Below are positions 1 to 6,010 of a DNA stretch of 6,010 nucleotides, piece by piece. The notes beneath the pieces were generated by a model, which did not search any database, was not told the DNA's origin, and saw only the letters and a list, made by a program, of their open reading frames with translations. The DNA lies in the NCBI GenBank assembly GCA_017652545.1, contig JAGCAV010000400.1, positions 1-6,010 on the forward strand, read 5' to 3'. Origin of the DNA: Lachnospiraceae bacterium. GTDB lineage: Bacteria; Bacillota_A; Clostridia; Lachnospirales; Lachnospiraceae. Made by a program: the position numbers and the translations under genes. Position 1 is the first letter of the stretch. Each line of letters opens with the position of its first letter.

Positions 1-1029
1 GTAATTGAAAATGTCGGACTGGTGATGTTCGTCACGACGGTCGGTTTTATCGCCGGACCAAGTTTTTTTGTCAGCATCAGAAAGAATTTCAGGTCCTATG
101 TGCTGCTCGGCGTTGTCATCATCCTGAGCGGTGCCCTCACGGCTGCGGGCTGCATTATGATCGGCAGGGCTATGGGAGAGCCGGATTCGAAACGGCTGAC
201 CGCCATGGTCGTCGGGCTCTTTTCCGGCGCCATGACATCTACCCCCGCTTTTTCTGCCGCCAGGGCGACTGTGGCGGAGGGATATGAGGATATTGTATCC
301 GTGGGATACGGGATCGCCTACATTTTCGGGGTGATCGGCGTAGTGCTCTTTGTCCAGCTTGTCCCGAAATTCCTGAAAGCGGATATCGGCGAGGAGATGC
401 AGAAAATTCTCGCGAAGCCGGAAGGCGGTTCCCGGAAACAGGAGAAGAACAGGGATGAAAAAGGCGACGGCTTCCTGAATCTGGATGCTTTCGGAATTGC
501 GCCGTTCGCGCTGTGCGCGGTCGTGGGCATTGTGATCGGGATGATCCGGATCCCGCTCTCCCCGAGAGGACTTGCCGGGACGACCTTTTCGCTGACCACA
601 ACGGGGGGATGCCTGCTGACAGCCCTTGTCTTCGGACATTTCGGCCGGATCGGCCGTCTGAATATCACGCCTCCGACAGGGATGCTCAAAGTCTTCCGGG
701 AGTTTGGCCTGGTCCTGTTCCTGATCGGCGCAGGCACTTCAGCCGGAGCCAGGTTTGCGGAAAATTTCCGGCCGGTCTACTTTATCTATGGCGCCGCCAT
801 CACACTGATCTCCATGATCATCGGGTATTTCTTCGCGTCACGGGTGCTGAAGCTCCCGCTGATGAATACCCTCTCGGCAATTACAGGCGGCATGACTTCC
901 ACGCCAGCCCTGGGAACACTGATCACCCTGGCCGGTTCGGAGGAAGTGGCGTCCGCTTACGCGGCGACCTATCCGTTTGCCCTGATCTGCGTTGTGCTTT
1001 CGACACAGATCATCAATATCGCATTCTGA
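1..1029 (+). CDS. AspT/YidE/YbjL-family membrane transporter, 5'-truncated by window edge
   Basis: The reading frame is open from base 1 (Val-Ile-Glu-Asn-Val-Gly-Leu) to the TGA at 1027-1029, so the GTG at 22 is probably an internal codon. The 342 visible residues are very hydrophobic, with about ten membrane or re-entrant segments in two homologous halves. Each half carries the family signature: GAMTSTPAF (about 226-252) and GGMTSTPALG (about 886-915). Each signature is followed by an AYxxxYxF/GYGIAYIFG-type helix. GLVMFVTTVGFIAGPSFF near the start also mirrors GLVLFLIGAGTSAGARF in the second half. This is the duplicated permease domain of the aspartate:alanine exchanger family (Asp-Al_Ex). 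The halves are joined by a short charged linker (about 367-480) with no room for the TrkA_C/RCK domains found in AspT, YidE and YbjL. From the repeat symmetry I infer that roughly 50 residues, about two helices, lie upstream of the window. The substrate cannot be told; an anion or amino acid is only a family-level guess. Confidence 0.85.
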   Translation, partial: VIENVGLVMFVTTVGFIAGPSFFVSIRKNFRSYVLLGVVIILSGALTAAGCIMIGRAMGEPDSKRLTAMVVGLFSGAMTSTPAFSAARATVAEGYEDIVSVGYGIAYIFGVIGVVLFVQLVPKFLKADIGEEMQKILAKPEGGSRKQEKNRDEKGDGFLNLDAFGIAPFALCAVVGIVIGMIRIPLSPRGLAGTTFSLTTTGGCLLTALVFGHFGRIGRLNITPPTGMLKVFREFGLVLFLIGAGTSAGARFAENFRPVYFIYGAAITLISMIIGYFFASRVLKLPLMNTLSAITGGMTSTPALGTLITLAGSEEVASAYAATYPFALICVVLSTQIINIAF

Positions 1030-1082
1030 GACCTGCTGAGTAAACAGAAAGATCAGCATTCATTCACCGGAGGCATCATCTC

Positions 1083-1793
1083 ATGAGACCATTGATCGGA
1101 AAACAGATCAGAAAACAAATACGCGTCCTGCTTTGGCTGGTTTTGTCTGTGTTCATGCTTTCGGAGGCTGTGCCGGCATCCGGCGCTTATACGACCGGCG
1201 GATATTCCGGCAGCCTCATCATACGGGGAGAAGGCTCCGGCGGAGAGGGAAGCCGGATCCTGTCTGCCAAGAAGAAAAAGAAGAAGAAAAAGAATAACGG
1301 CAGCAGTCAGGGCAGCCAGAACAATACATCTTCGAAACAGGAAAACAATTCATCCGGGAACTCGAAGGATACAGAAGAAAGCAAAGGAAAGGACCGTCAG
1401 GACGGTCAGGAGAGCGGTACAGATTCTCCCGGCAAAGAAGATGAGCTGACTGTCACAGAGGACGGCACCTATACTTCCAAAGAAGAGGTCGCGCTCTATA
1501 TTCATCTGTATGACCATCTTCCGGACAACTTTATCACCAAAAGAGAGGCACAGGATCTGGGCTGGAACAACAGAGATGGGAATCTGGATGAGGTCGCTCC
1601 CGGAAAGAGCATCGGCGGAGACAGATTCGGAAACTATGAAGGAAAGCTGCCTGAAAAGAACGGAAGAAAATACAGGGAATGCGACATCGATTTTGACGGC
1701 GGATACAGGGGATCCAAGAGGATCATCTATTCCAGTGACGGACTGATCTATTATACAGAAGACCATTACAAGACATTTGAGAGGCTGTACTGA
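1083..1793 (+). CDS. Secreted barnase-type guanyl-preferring ribonuclease with poly-lysine linker
   Basis: This 236-residue protein has three parts. Residues 1-35 look like a Sec signal peptide: basic K7, R10, K11 and R14, a hydrophobic core at about 15-27, and a likely cut near ASGA|Y. Residues 36-130 are low complexity, with eight lysines (K63-K70) and then a Ser/Asn/Gln and Lys/Glu/Asp-rich spacer. Residues 131-236 align almost without gaps to barnase (microbial ribonuclease, PF00545): LPDNFITKREAQ, GNLDEVAPGKSIGGD, YEGKLP, RIIYSSD and DHYKTF. Counting from barnase, Lys27, Glu73, Arg83, Arg87 and His102 are K153, E199, R209, R213 and H228, so the general base, general acid and phosphate-binding residues are intact. 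Barnase Arg59 is Tyr185 and Trp94 is Gly220. The family cleaves single-stranded RNA after guanine through a 2',3'-cyclic phosphate. GGAGG at 1069-1073, nine bases before the ATG, supports the start. No barstar inhibitor gene is adjacent. Activity and export are inferred from conserved residues; the biological role is unknown. Confidence 0.92.
   Translation: MRPLIGKQIRKQIRVLLWLVLSVFMLSEAVPASGAYTTGGYSGSLIIRGEGSGGEGSRILSAKKKKKKKKNNGSSQGSQNNTSSKQENNSSGNSKDTEESKGKDRQDGQESGTDSPGKEDELTVTEDGTYTSKEEVALYIHLYDHLPDNFITKREAQDLGWNNRDGNLDEVAPGKSIGGDRFGNYEGKLPEKNGRKYRECDIDFDGGYRGSKRIIYSSDGLIYYTEDHYKTFERLY
1269..1292 (+). repeat. AAG/AAA tract encoding eight consecutive lysines
   Basis: Eight lysine codons in a row (six AAG, two AAA) make a purine-only stretch in the linker of the ribonuclease gene. 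It sits between the predicted signal peptide and the catalytic domain. The tract is prone to slippage and length change; the encoded cluster could bind RNA, membrane or anionic cell-wall polymers, which is inference. Confidence 0.9.
1779..1784 (+). promoter_or_regulatory. Ribosome binding site of trmO inside the ribonuclease gene
   Basis: GAGAGG lies eight bases before the trmO ATG, within the last codons of the ribonuclease gene. The ribonuclease stop and the trmO start share one base (TGATG), the usual arrangement for stop-restart translational coupling. The site also supports the ATG at 1793 as the true trmO start. Confidence 0.7.
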
Positions 1794-2476
1794 TGAGTGA
1801 TATTCTTCAGATCAGGCCCATTGCCAGGATCCACAGCGACCTTCCGGAGAAGTTCGGCATTCCCAGACAGAGCGGCCTGGTTCCGTCCCTGAGCGCCAGT
1901 GTGGTCTTTGAGCCGGCATTTGCCGATGCCGATGCAGTCAGAGGACTGGAGAATTTCAGCCACATCTGGCTCATCTGGGAGTTTTCCGGGGCCGGAGAAA
2001 GCAGGAAGCTGACAGTCCGTCCGCCCAGGCTGGGCGGTAACGAACGGGTCGGCGTGTTTGCAACACGGTCTCCCTTCCGTCCCAATCCGCTCGGCCTTTC
2101 CTGTGTCAGGCTGACCAAGATCGAGTATGACCCGGAAAAAGGACCGGTGCTCCGGGTGGCCGGCGCAGACCTGATGGACGGTACCCCCATCTATGATATC
2201 AAGCCTTACCTGCCGTACGCGGACTGCATCAGTGACGCGTGGGGCAGCCTGCCCGAAGCAGACACCCGCCGGCTGCAGGTGAACTTTCCGGAAGAACTTG
2301 CGGGGAAGCTGCCTGAAGAAAAAAGGCAGGCTGCCCTGGGAATCCTGGAACAGGACCCCAGACCCGCCTATCACGACGATCCGGAGCGGATCTACGGAGT
2401 CAGCTTTGCGGGGCACAATATCCGGTTCCGGGTGAAAAACGACGTGCTGACGGTTACGGAGGTTGACTGCCTGTAA
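1793..2476 (+). CDS. trmO: tRNA (t6A37) N6-methyltransferase TrmO/TsaA
   Basis: This 227-residue protein belongs to the TsaA/TrmO family (PF01980); E. coli TrmO is about the same length. The family uses S-adenosylmethionine to methylate N6 of threonylcarbamoyladenosine at position 37 of certain threonine tRNAs, giving m6t6A, which fine-tunes decoding. Visible landmarks in order are HIWLIWEF (57-64), the core GVFATRSPFRPNPLGLS (87-103), DGTPIYDIKPYLPYAD (129-144) and the C-terminal DPRPAY (188-193) followed by YGVSFAGHNIRF. The first three belong to the beta-barrel SAM-binding domain and the last to the C-terminal domain typical of TrmO. All signature blocks are present, so it should be active in the cytoplasm. 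Its ATG overlaps the ribonuclease stop by one base and has its own GAGAGG site, so it is probably co-translated with that gene. No convincing intrinsic terminator follows it before carB. Confidence 0.93.
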   Translation: MSDILQIRPIARIHSDLPEKFGIPRQSGLVPSLSASVVFEPAFADADAVRGLENFSHIWLIWEFSGAGESRKLTVRPPRLGGNERVGVFATRSPFRPNPLGLSCVRLTKIEYDPEKGPVLRVAGADLMDGTPIYDIKPYLPYADCISDAWGSLPEADTRRLQVNFPEELAGKLPEEKRQAALGILEQDPRPAYHDDPERIYGVSFAGHNIRFRVKNDVLTVTEVDCL

Positions 2477-2563
2477 TCCGTTCAGAATCGCGGCAATACG
2501 GAAGCATATGTGGCTTTCATCCTGAGGGAATGAGCAAATTGAACTATATCTGAAGAAAAGCGC

Positions 2564-2585
2564 AGGTAAATTTCTGTCTTTACCT
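2564..2585. repeat. Inverted repeat overlapping the carB -35 region
   Basis: AGGTAAA (2564-2570) and TTTACCT (2579-2585) are perfect inverted copies separated by eight bases. The right arm contains the proposed -35 hexamer of the carB promoter. The arms are AT-rich and no T-run follows, so a protein-binding operator is likelier than a terminator. The sequence does not match the ArgR, PurR or BirA boxes I know, so the regulator is unassigned. Chance occurrence remains possible. Confidence 0.45.
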
Positions 2586-2607
2586 TTGAACCGTCATCAT
2601 ATAAAAT
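2579..2607 (+). promoter_or_regulatory. Putative SigA-type promoter of carB
   Basis: TTTACC (2579-2584, four of six matches to TTGACA) and TAAAAT (2602-2607, five of six to TATAAT) are 17 bases apart. They lie in the AT-rich part of the 180-base gap between trmO and carB. Transcription would start near 2614 and leave a leader of about 43 bases, too short for a PyrR-type attenuator or a riboswitch. A small hairpin (CTGT 2625-2628 with ACAG 2634-2637) sits just before the ribosome binding site. The first part of the gap, 2477-2563, holds nothing I can identify. Confidence 0.55.
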
Positions 2608-2611
2608 ATGA
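2597..2611. repeat. Small palindrome over the carB -10 element
   Basis: TCATAT (2597-2602) and ATATGA (2606-2611) are inverted copies around AAA, so the proposed -10 box sits inside a 15-base palindrome. It may be a second regulator site or simply a by-product of AT-rich promoter sequence. Confidence 0.3.
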
Positions 2612-2645
2612 AAGATTTGGGCAGCTGTTCAGGACAGATAAGAAA

Positions 2646-2650
2646 AGGAG
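2646..2650 (+). promoter_or_regulatory. carB ribosome binding site
   Basis: AGGAG lies six bases before the ATG at 2657. It fixes that start, which also gives the MAQRTDIHKILIIGSGPI N-terminus expected by comparison with E. coli CarB (MPKRTDIKSILILGAGPI). Confidence 0.8.
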
Positions 2651-2656
2651 ATATTC

Positions 2657-5600
2657 ATGGCACAAAGAACAGATATTCATAAGATCCTGATTATCGGTTC
2701 CGGTCCGATCGTAATCGGGCAGGCGTGTGAATTTGACTACTCAGGGACGCAGGCCTGCAAGGCGCTTCGAAGTCTCGGTTATGAGATCGTACTGGTCAAT
2801 TCCAATCCGGCGACTATTATGACGGATCCGGAGATGGCTGATATTACCTATATTGAACCTCTGAATGCAAACAGGCTGGAACAGATCATTGCCAAGGAGA
2901 GACCGGACGCTTTATTGCCGAACCTTGGAGGACAATCCGGCCTGAATCTTTGTTCGGAGCTTTACAGGACCGGTATTCTTGACAGGTACAACGTACAGGT
3001 CATCGGTGTACAGGTGGATGCCATCGAGCGCGGCGAGGACCGTGTCGAATTCAAGGAGACCATGAATGCGCTCGGCATCGGAATGGCACGCAGCGAAGTG
3101 GCTTACAGCGTGGAAGAAGCGTTAAAGATCGCGGATGATCTGGGATATCCGGTGGTGCTCCGGCCGGCATACACCATGGGCGGGACCGGTGGCGGACTCG
3201 TCTACAACAGGGATGAACTGAAAGTGGTCTGTTCCAGAGGCCTGGATGCCAGTCTGATCCACCAGGTACTGGTGGAGGAATCCATTCTCGGCTGGGAAGA
3301 ACTTGAACTGGAAGTGGTCCGGGACAAGGATAACAATATGATCACCGTCTGCTTCATTGAGAACGTGGATGCGGTCGGTGTACATACAGGCGACTCTTTC
3401 TGCACCGCGCCTATGCTGACCATCAGCGAGGAGCTCCAGAAGTCGCTGCAGGAGCAGGCTTACCGGATCGTTGAGCATATCGGCGTGATCGGCGGCACGA
3501 ACGTTCAGTTCGCGCATGATCCGAAGACCGGAAGGGTCGTGGTCATTGAGATCAATCCGAGGACATCCCGCTCCTCAGCGCTGGCTTCCAAAGCCACCGG
3601 CTTTCCCATTGCCCTGGTCTCGGCCAAGCTGGCCTGCGGCCTGACACTGAAGGATCTGCCCTGCGGAAAGTACGGAACACTGGATCAGTACAAACCTGAC
3701 GGCGACTATGTGGTGGTCAAGTTCGCGCGCTGGGCTTTTGAAAAGTTCAAGGGCGTGGAGGATAAGCTGGGGACCCAGATGCGCGCGGTCGGCGAGGTCA
3801 TGTCCATCGGCAAGAACTACAAGGAGGCATTCCAGAAAGCCATCCGTTCTCTGGAGAAGGACCGTTACGGCCTGGGATATGTCAAAAACTATCACGAGAT
3901 GCCGAAGGAAGCGCTGCTGCGGCTCCTTCGCTCCGCCGGCTCCGAGCGCCACTTTATCATGTATGAAGCGCTGCGGAAGGGCGCTTCGGTTGAGGAACTG
4001 CAGGAACTGACAAGCGTAAAGGCTTACTTTATCGAGCAGATGAAAGAGCTTGTGGAGGAGGAAGAGCAGCTGCTGAAAAGCAAAGGACACCTGCCCTCCG
4101 ATGAAGAGCTGATCCAGGCCAAGAAAGACGGCTTCTCGGATAAGTACCTGAGCCGGATCCTGGAGATTTCCGAAGATGAGGTGAGAAACCGCAGGCTCGC
4201 GCTGGGTCTGGTTCAGACCTGGGATGGCGTCCATGTGAGCGGTACGCCTGACAGTGCCTACTATTATTCAACCTACAACAGACAGAAATCCGTGTCCGAT
4301 GCCTGTGCGGCGGACTGTGAAGGGAACAGCGCCGGAAGCGCGGATCAGGCCAGGAAGAAGATCATGATCCTGGGCGGCGGTCCCAACCGGATCGGGCAGG
4401 GAATCGAGTTCGATTACTGCTGCGTCCATGCGGCGAAGTCGCTGCACGAACTGGGATTTGAGACGATCATCGTCAACTGCAACCCGGAGACAGTATCCAC
4501 AGACTATGACACATCCGACAAACTGTATTTTGAACCGCTGACACTGGAGGATGTGCTCTCCATCTATCACGAGGAGAAGCCCCTGGGCGTGATCGCCCAG
4601 TTCGGCGGACAGACGCCGCTGAACCTGGCGGCGGATCTGAAGAAGAACGGCGTGAACATTCTGGGAACGCAGCCGGAGGTCATCGATCTGGCAGAGGACC
4701 GTGACCAGTTCAGAAGCATGATGGAAAGACTCGGCATCCCCATGCCCGAATCAGGAATGGCGACCACCGTGGATGAAGCCATTGCCATCGCGAATAAAAT
4801 AGGCTATCCGGTGATGGTGCGTCCTTCCTATGTGCTGGGCGGGCGCGGCATGGAAGTCGTCTATGACGATGAGAGCATGAAGGACTATATGGCAGCGGCT
4901 GTCGGCGTCACGCCGGACAGGCCGATCCTGATCGACAGGTTCCTGAATCATGCGCTGGAATGCGAAGCAGATGCCATCAGTGACGGGGAACATGCCTATG
5001 TACCGGCTGTCATGGAGCATATCGAACTGGCCGGAATCCATTCGGGCGATTCGGCATGCATCATTCCGTCCAGGCACATCCCGGCGAATGACCTTGAGAC
5101 GATCAAGGATTATACCCGCCGGATCGCGGAGCAGATGCATGTGGTAGGCCTGATGAACATGCAGTACGCCATTGAGAATGACACGGTGTACGTACTGGAG
5201 GCCAATCCGCGGGCATCCCGCACGGTTCCGCTTGTCTCAAAGGTGTGCGGAATCCGTATGGTGCCGCTGGCGACGGATATCATCACATCGTCCATTACAG
5301 GAAGACCCTCGCCCGTCGGCACGCTGAAAGAGCGTATCATTCCGTTCTACGGAGTCAAGGAGGCGGTATTCCCCTTCAACATGTTCCAGGAGGTGGATCC
5401 CGTTCTCGGACCGGAAATGCGTTCTACCGGAGAAGTGCTCGGCCTGGCGGAAACTGCCGGTGAGGCGTTCTTCAAGGCGCAGGAAGGCGCGAAATCACAG
5501 CTGCCCCTGGAGGGAACCGTGCTGATCTCCGTCAACCGGAAGGATAAGCCCGAGATTGCCGCCATCGCGCGGATCTTCCATGAATGCGGGTTCAAGATCC

Positions 5601-5917
5601 TTTCCACCGGCCGGACCTGCGAGCTGCTCAATGCCGCCGGTATTCCTGCGGAACGCGTGAACAAACAGTATGAGGGACGTCCGAATATCACGGATATGAT
5701 GACAAACGGAAAGGTACAGCTGATCATCAACTCGCCTGTGGGCAAGGAAAGCATTCATGATGACAGCTACCTGCGCCGCAACGCGATCAAACAGGGAATT
5801 CCGTACATCACGACCATCGCCGCGGCAAGGGCAGCGGCCGAAGGGATCCGGTATATGAAGACGCATGAGACAAAGCAGATCAGGTCACTGCAGGAGTGGC
5901 ATGGCCTGATCCGGTAA
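2657..5917 (+). CDS. carB: Carbamoyl-phosphate synthase large subunit
   Basis: This 1086-residue protein (E. coli CarB has 1073) is complete. With the small subunit CarA, which supplies ammonia from glutamine, it makes carbamoyl phosphate from bicarbonate, ammonia and two ATP for pyrimidine and arginine synthesis in the cytoplasm. Layout: carboxyphosphate synthetase half about 1-400, oligomerisation domain about 401-545, short hinge, carbamate kinase half about 567-945, and MGS-like allosteric domain about 950-1086. Key residues by comparison with E. coli: R129 and R169, E298 and N300 in VIEINPR for the first ATP-grasp site; R682, R722, E848 and N850 in VLEANPR for the second. The paired signatures YPVVLRPAYTMGGTGGG (164-180) and YPVMVRPSYVLGGRGM (717-732) show the internal duplication. 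In the C-terminal domain K1003 and N1025 match the E. coli UMP-site residues K993 and N1015, suggesting UMP inhibition (inferred). The hinge at 543-566 is rich in Ala, Ser, Asp and Cys and helps make the protein longer than in E. coli. carA is not upstream. Confidence 0.98.
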   Translation: MAQRTDIHKILIIGSGPIVIGQACEFDYSGTQACKALRSLGYEIVLVNSNPATIMTDPEMADITYIEPLNANRLEQIIAKERPDALLPNLGGQSGLNLCSELYRTGILDRYNVQVIGVQVDAIERGEDRVEFKETMNALGIGMARSEVAYSVEEALKIADDLGYPVVLRPAYTMGGTGGGLVYNRDELKVVCSRGLDASLIHQVLVEESILGWEELELEVVRDKDNNMITVCFIENVDAVGVHTGDSFCTAPMLTISEELQKSLQEQAYRIVEHIGVIGGTNVQFAHDPKTGRVVVIEINPRTSRSSALASKATGFPIALVSAKLACGLTLKDLPCGKYGTLDQYKPDGDYVVVKFARWAFEKFKGVEDKLGTQMRAVGEVMSIGKNYKEAFQKAIRSLEKDRYGLGYVKNYHEMPKEALLRLLRSAGSERHFIMYEALRKGASVEELQELTSVKAYFIEQMKELVEEEEQLLKSKGHLPSDEELIQAKKDGFSDKYLSRILEISEDEVRNRRLALGLVQTWDGVHVSGTPDSAYYYSTYNRQKSVSDACAADCEGNSAGSADQARKKIMILGGGPNRIGQGIEFDYCCVHAAKSLHELGFETIIVNCNPETVSTDYDTSDKLYFEPLTLEDVLSIYHEEKPLGVIAQFGGQTPLNLAADLKKNGVNILGTQPEVIDLAEDRDQFRSMMERLGIPMPESGMATTVDEAIAIANKIGYPVMVRPSYVLGGRGMEVVYDDESMKDYMAAAVGVTPDRPILIDRFLNHALECEADAISDGEHAYVPAVMEHIELAGIHSGDSACIIPSRHIPANDLETIKDYTRRIAEQMHVVGLMNMQYAIENDTVYVLEANPRASRTVPLVSKVCGIRMVPLATDIITSSITGRPSPVGTLKERIIPFYGVKEAVFPFNMFQEVDPVLGPEMRSTGEVLGLAETAGEAFFKAQEGAKSQLPLEGTVLISVNRKDKPEIAAIARIFHECGFKILSTGRTCELLNAAGIPAERVNKQYEGRPNITDMMTNGKVQLIINSPVGKESIHDDSYLRRNAIKQGIPYITTIAAARAAAEGIRYMKTHETKQIRSLQEWHGLIR

Positions 5918-5952
5918 CACTTCTGCAGGGAGCATCTTTCTGACAGATAAAA

Positions 5953-5974
5953 GGCCGTCAGGTGACTGACGGCC
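5953..5974 (-). terminator. Rho-independent terminator, oriented for a minus-strand gene
   Basis: GGCCGTCAG (5953-5961) and CTGACGGCC (5966-5974) form a perfect nine-pair GC-rich stem with a four-base loop. On the minus strand the stem is followed directly by TTTTAT, a proper U-run. On the plus strand it is followed by GCAGCGGG, with no U-run. It is therefore best read as ending a convergent minus-strand transcript. It starts 36 bases after the carB stop and may also slow or end carB transcription, less efficiently. Confidence 0.75.
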
Positions 5975-5984
5975 GCAGCGGGAC

Positions 5985-6010
5985 TCAGGAATAATCCACC
6001 TGCATCAGAC
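5985..6010 (-). CDS. Possible 3' end of a convergent minus-strand gene (partial)
   Basis: On the minus strand, the frame entering at 6008 reads Leu-Met-Gln-Val-Asp-Tyr-Ser and stops at TGA (5987-5985), ten bases before the hairpin whose U-run faces the same way. That stop-to-terminator spacing is typical of a gene end. Only seven codons are visible, so no family can be named. A second minus-strand frame also stays open here but runs through the hairpin into carB, which makes it less likely. Confidence 0.35.

Noticed and set aside
1034..1058. Possible terminator between the transporter and ribonuclease genes (TGCTGA/TCAGCA)
   Set aside because: The stem is only six pairs with a 13-base loop and no T-run, too weak to call. 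Whether the two genes share a transcript stays open.
1269..1292. Programmed frameshift site in the lysine run
   Set aside because: The tract lacks the full A-AAA-AAG heptamer (the longest A-run is five), and the barnase domain continues in the original frame, so no shift is needed.
1392..1407. Inverted repeat GACCGTC-AG-GACGGTC within the ribonuclease gene
   Set aside because: It falls in the low-complexity coding linker, where it encodes the similar pair DRQ/DGQ, and has no promoter or T-run context; likely incidental.
1083..1793. Ribonuclease as a polymorphic or contact-dependent toxin
   Set aside because: There is no LXG, WXG, RHS or other delivery domain, and no immunity gene follows. 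A plain signal peptide with a linker fits a simple secreted enzyme better.
1766..2416. Minus-strand open frame of 216 codons opposite trmO
   Set aside because: trmO on the plus strand carries all family motifs. The opposite frame has no recognisable domain and starts inside trmO without a supported ribosome binding site.
2516..2534. Possible trmO terminator hairpin after its stop
   Set aside because: Only a bulged stem of about six pairs can be drawn and it is followed by GCAAATTG, not a T-run.
3575..4234. Long minus-strand open frame (219 codons) inside carB
   Set aside because: It lies opposite a fully recognisable CarB and its product, rich in Leu, Gln and His, matches no family I know. 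It is a shadow of the GC-biased codons of carB.

Overview
The window looks like a core-genome segment of a Bacillota genome, class Clostridia, probably Lachnospiraceae-like with a fairly high GC content. The main evidence is the CarB protein, whose hinge and synthetase halves match the clostridial form of the enzyme. Purine-rich Shine-Dalgarno sites 6 to 9 bases before each start and short gaps between genes agree with this. The assignment rests on recognising protein families, not on a database search.

Four genes run left to right on the plus strand. (1) Positions 1-1029 hold the 3' part of a membrane transporter of the AspT/YidE/YbjL family, cut by the window edge. (2) Positions 1083-1793 encode an exported barnase-type ribonuclease with a signal peptide, a run of eight lysines, a Ser/Asn/Lys/Glu-rich spacer and a C-terminal RNase domain. 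(3) Positions 1793-2476 encode TrmO (TsaA), the SAM-dependent enzyme that N6-methylates t6A37 in tRNA; its start codon overlaps the RNase stop by one base. (4) After a 180-base gap with a plausible sigma-70/SigA-type promoter and two inverted repeats, positions 2657-5917 encode the full carbamoyl-phosphate synthase large subunit CarB. Past carB, a strong hairpin at 5953-5974 has its T-run on the minus-strand side. It therefore looks like the terminator of a convergent minus-strand gene, of which only the last few codons (5985-6010) may be visible.

Functionally the window is mixed. The transporter, RNase and trmO could share a transcript, and RNase-trmO is almost certainly translationally coupled. 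carB appears to be a separate transcription unit with its own promoter and no carA directly upstream. carB is ordinary pyrimidine/arginine metabolism and trmO ordinary tRNA modification. The most unusual item is the secreted barnase homologue: a lysine-run linker, a Tyr in place of barnase Arg59, no barstar gene beside it, and tight coupling to a tRNA-modifying enzyme. I see no CRISPR array, tRNA, rRNA, insertion sequence or phage gene.
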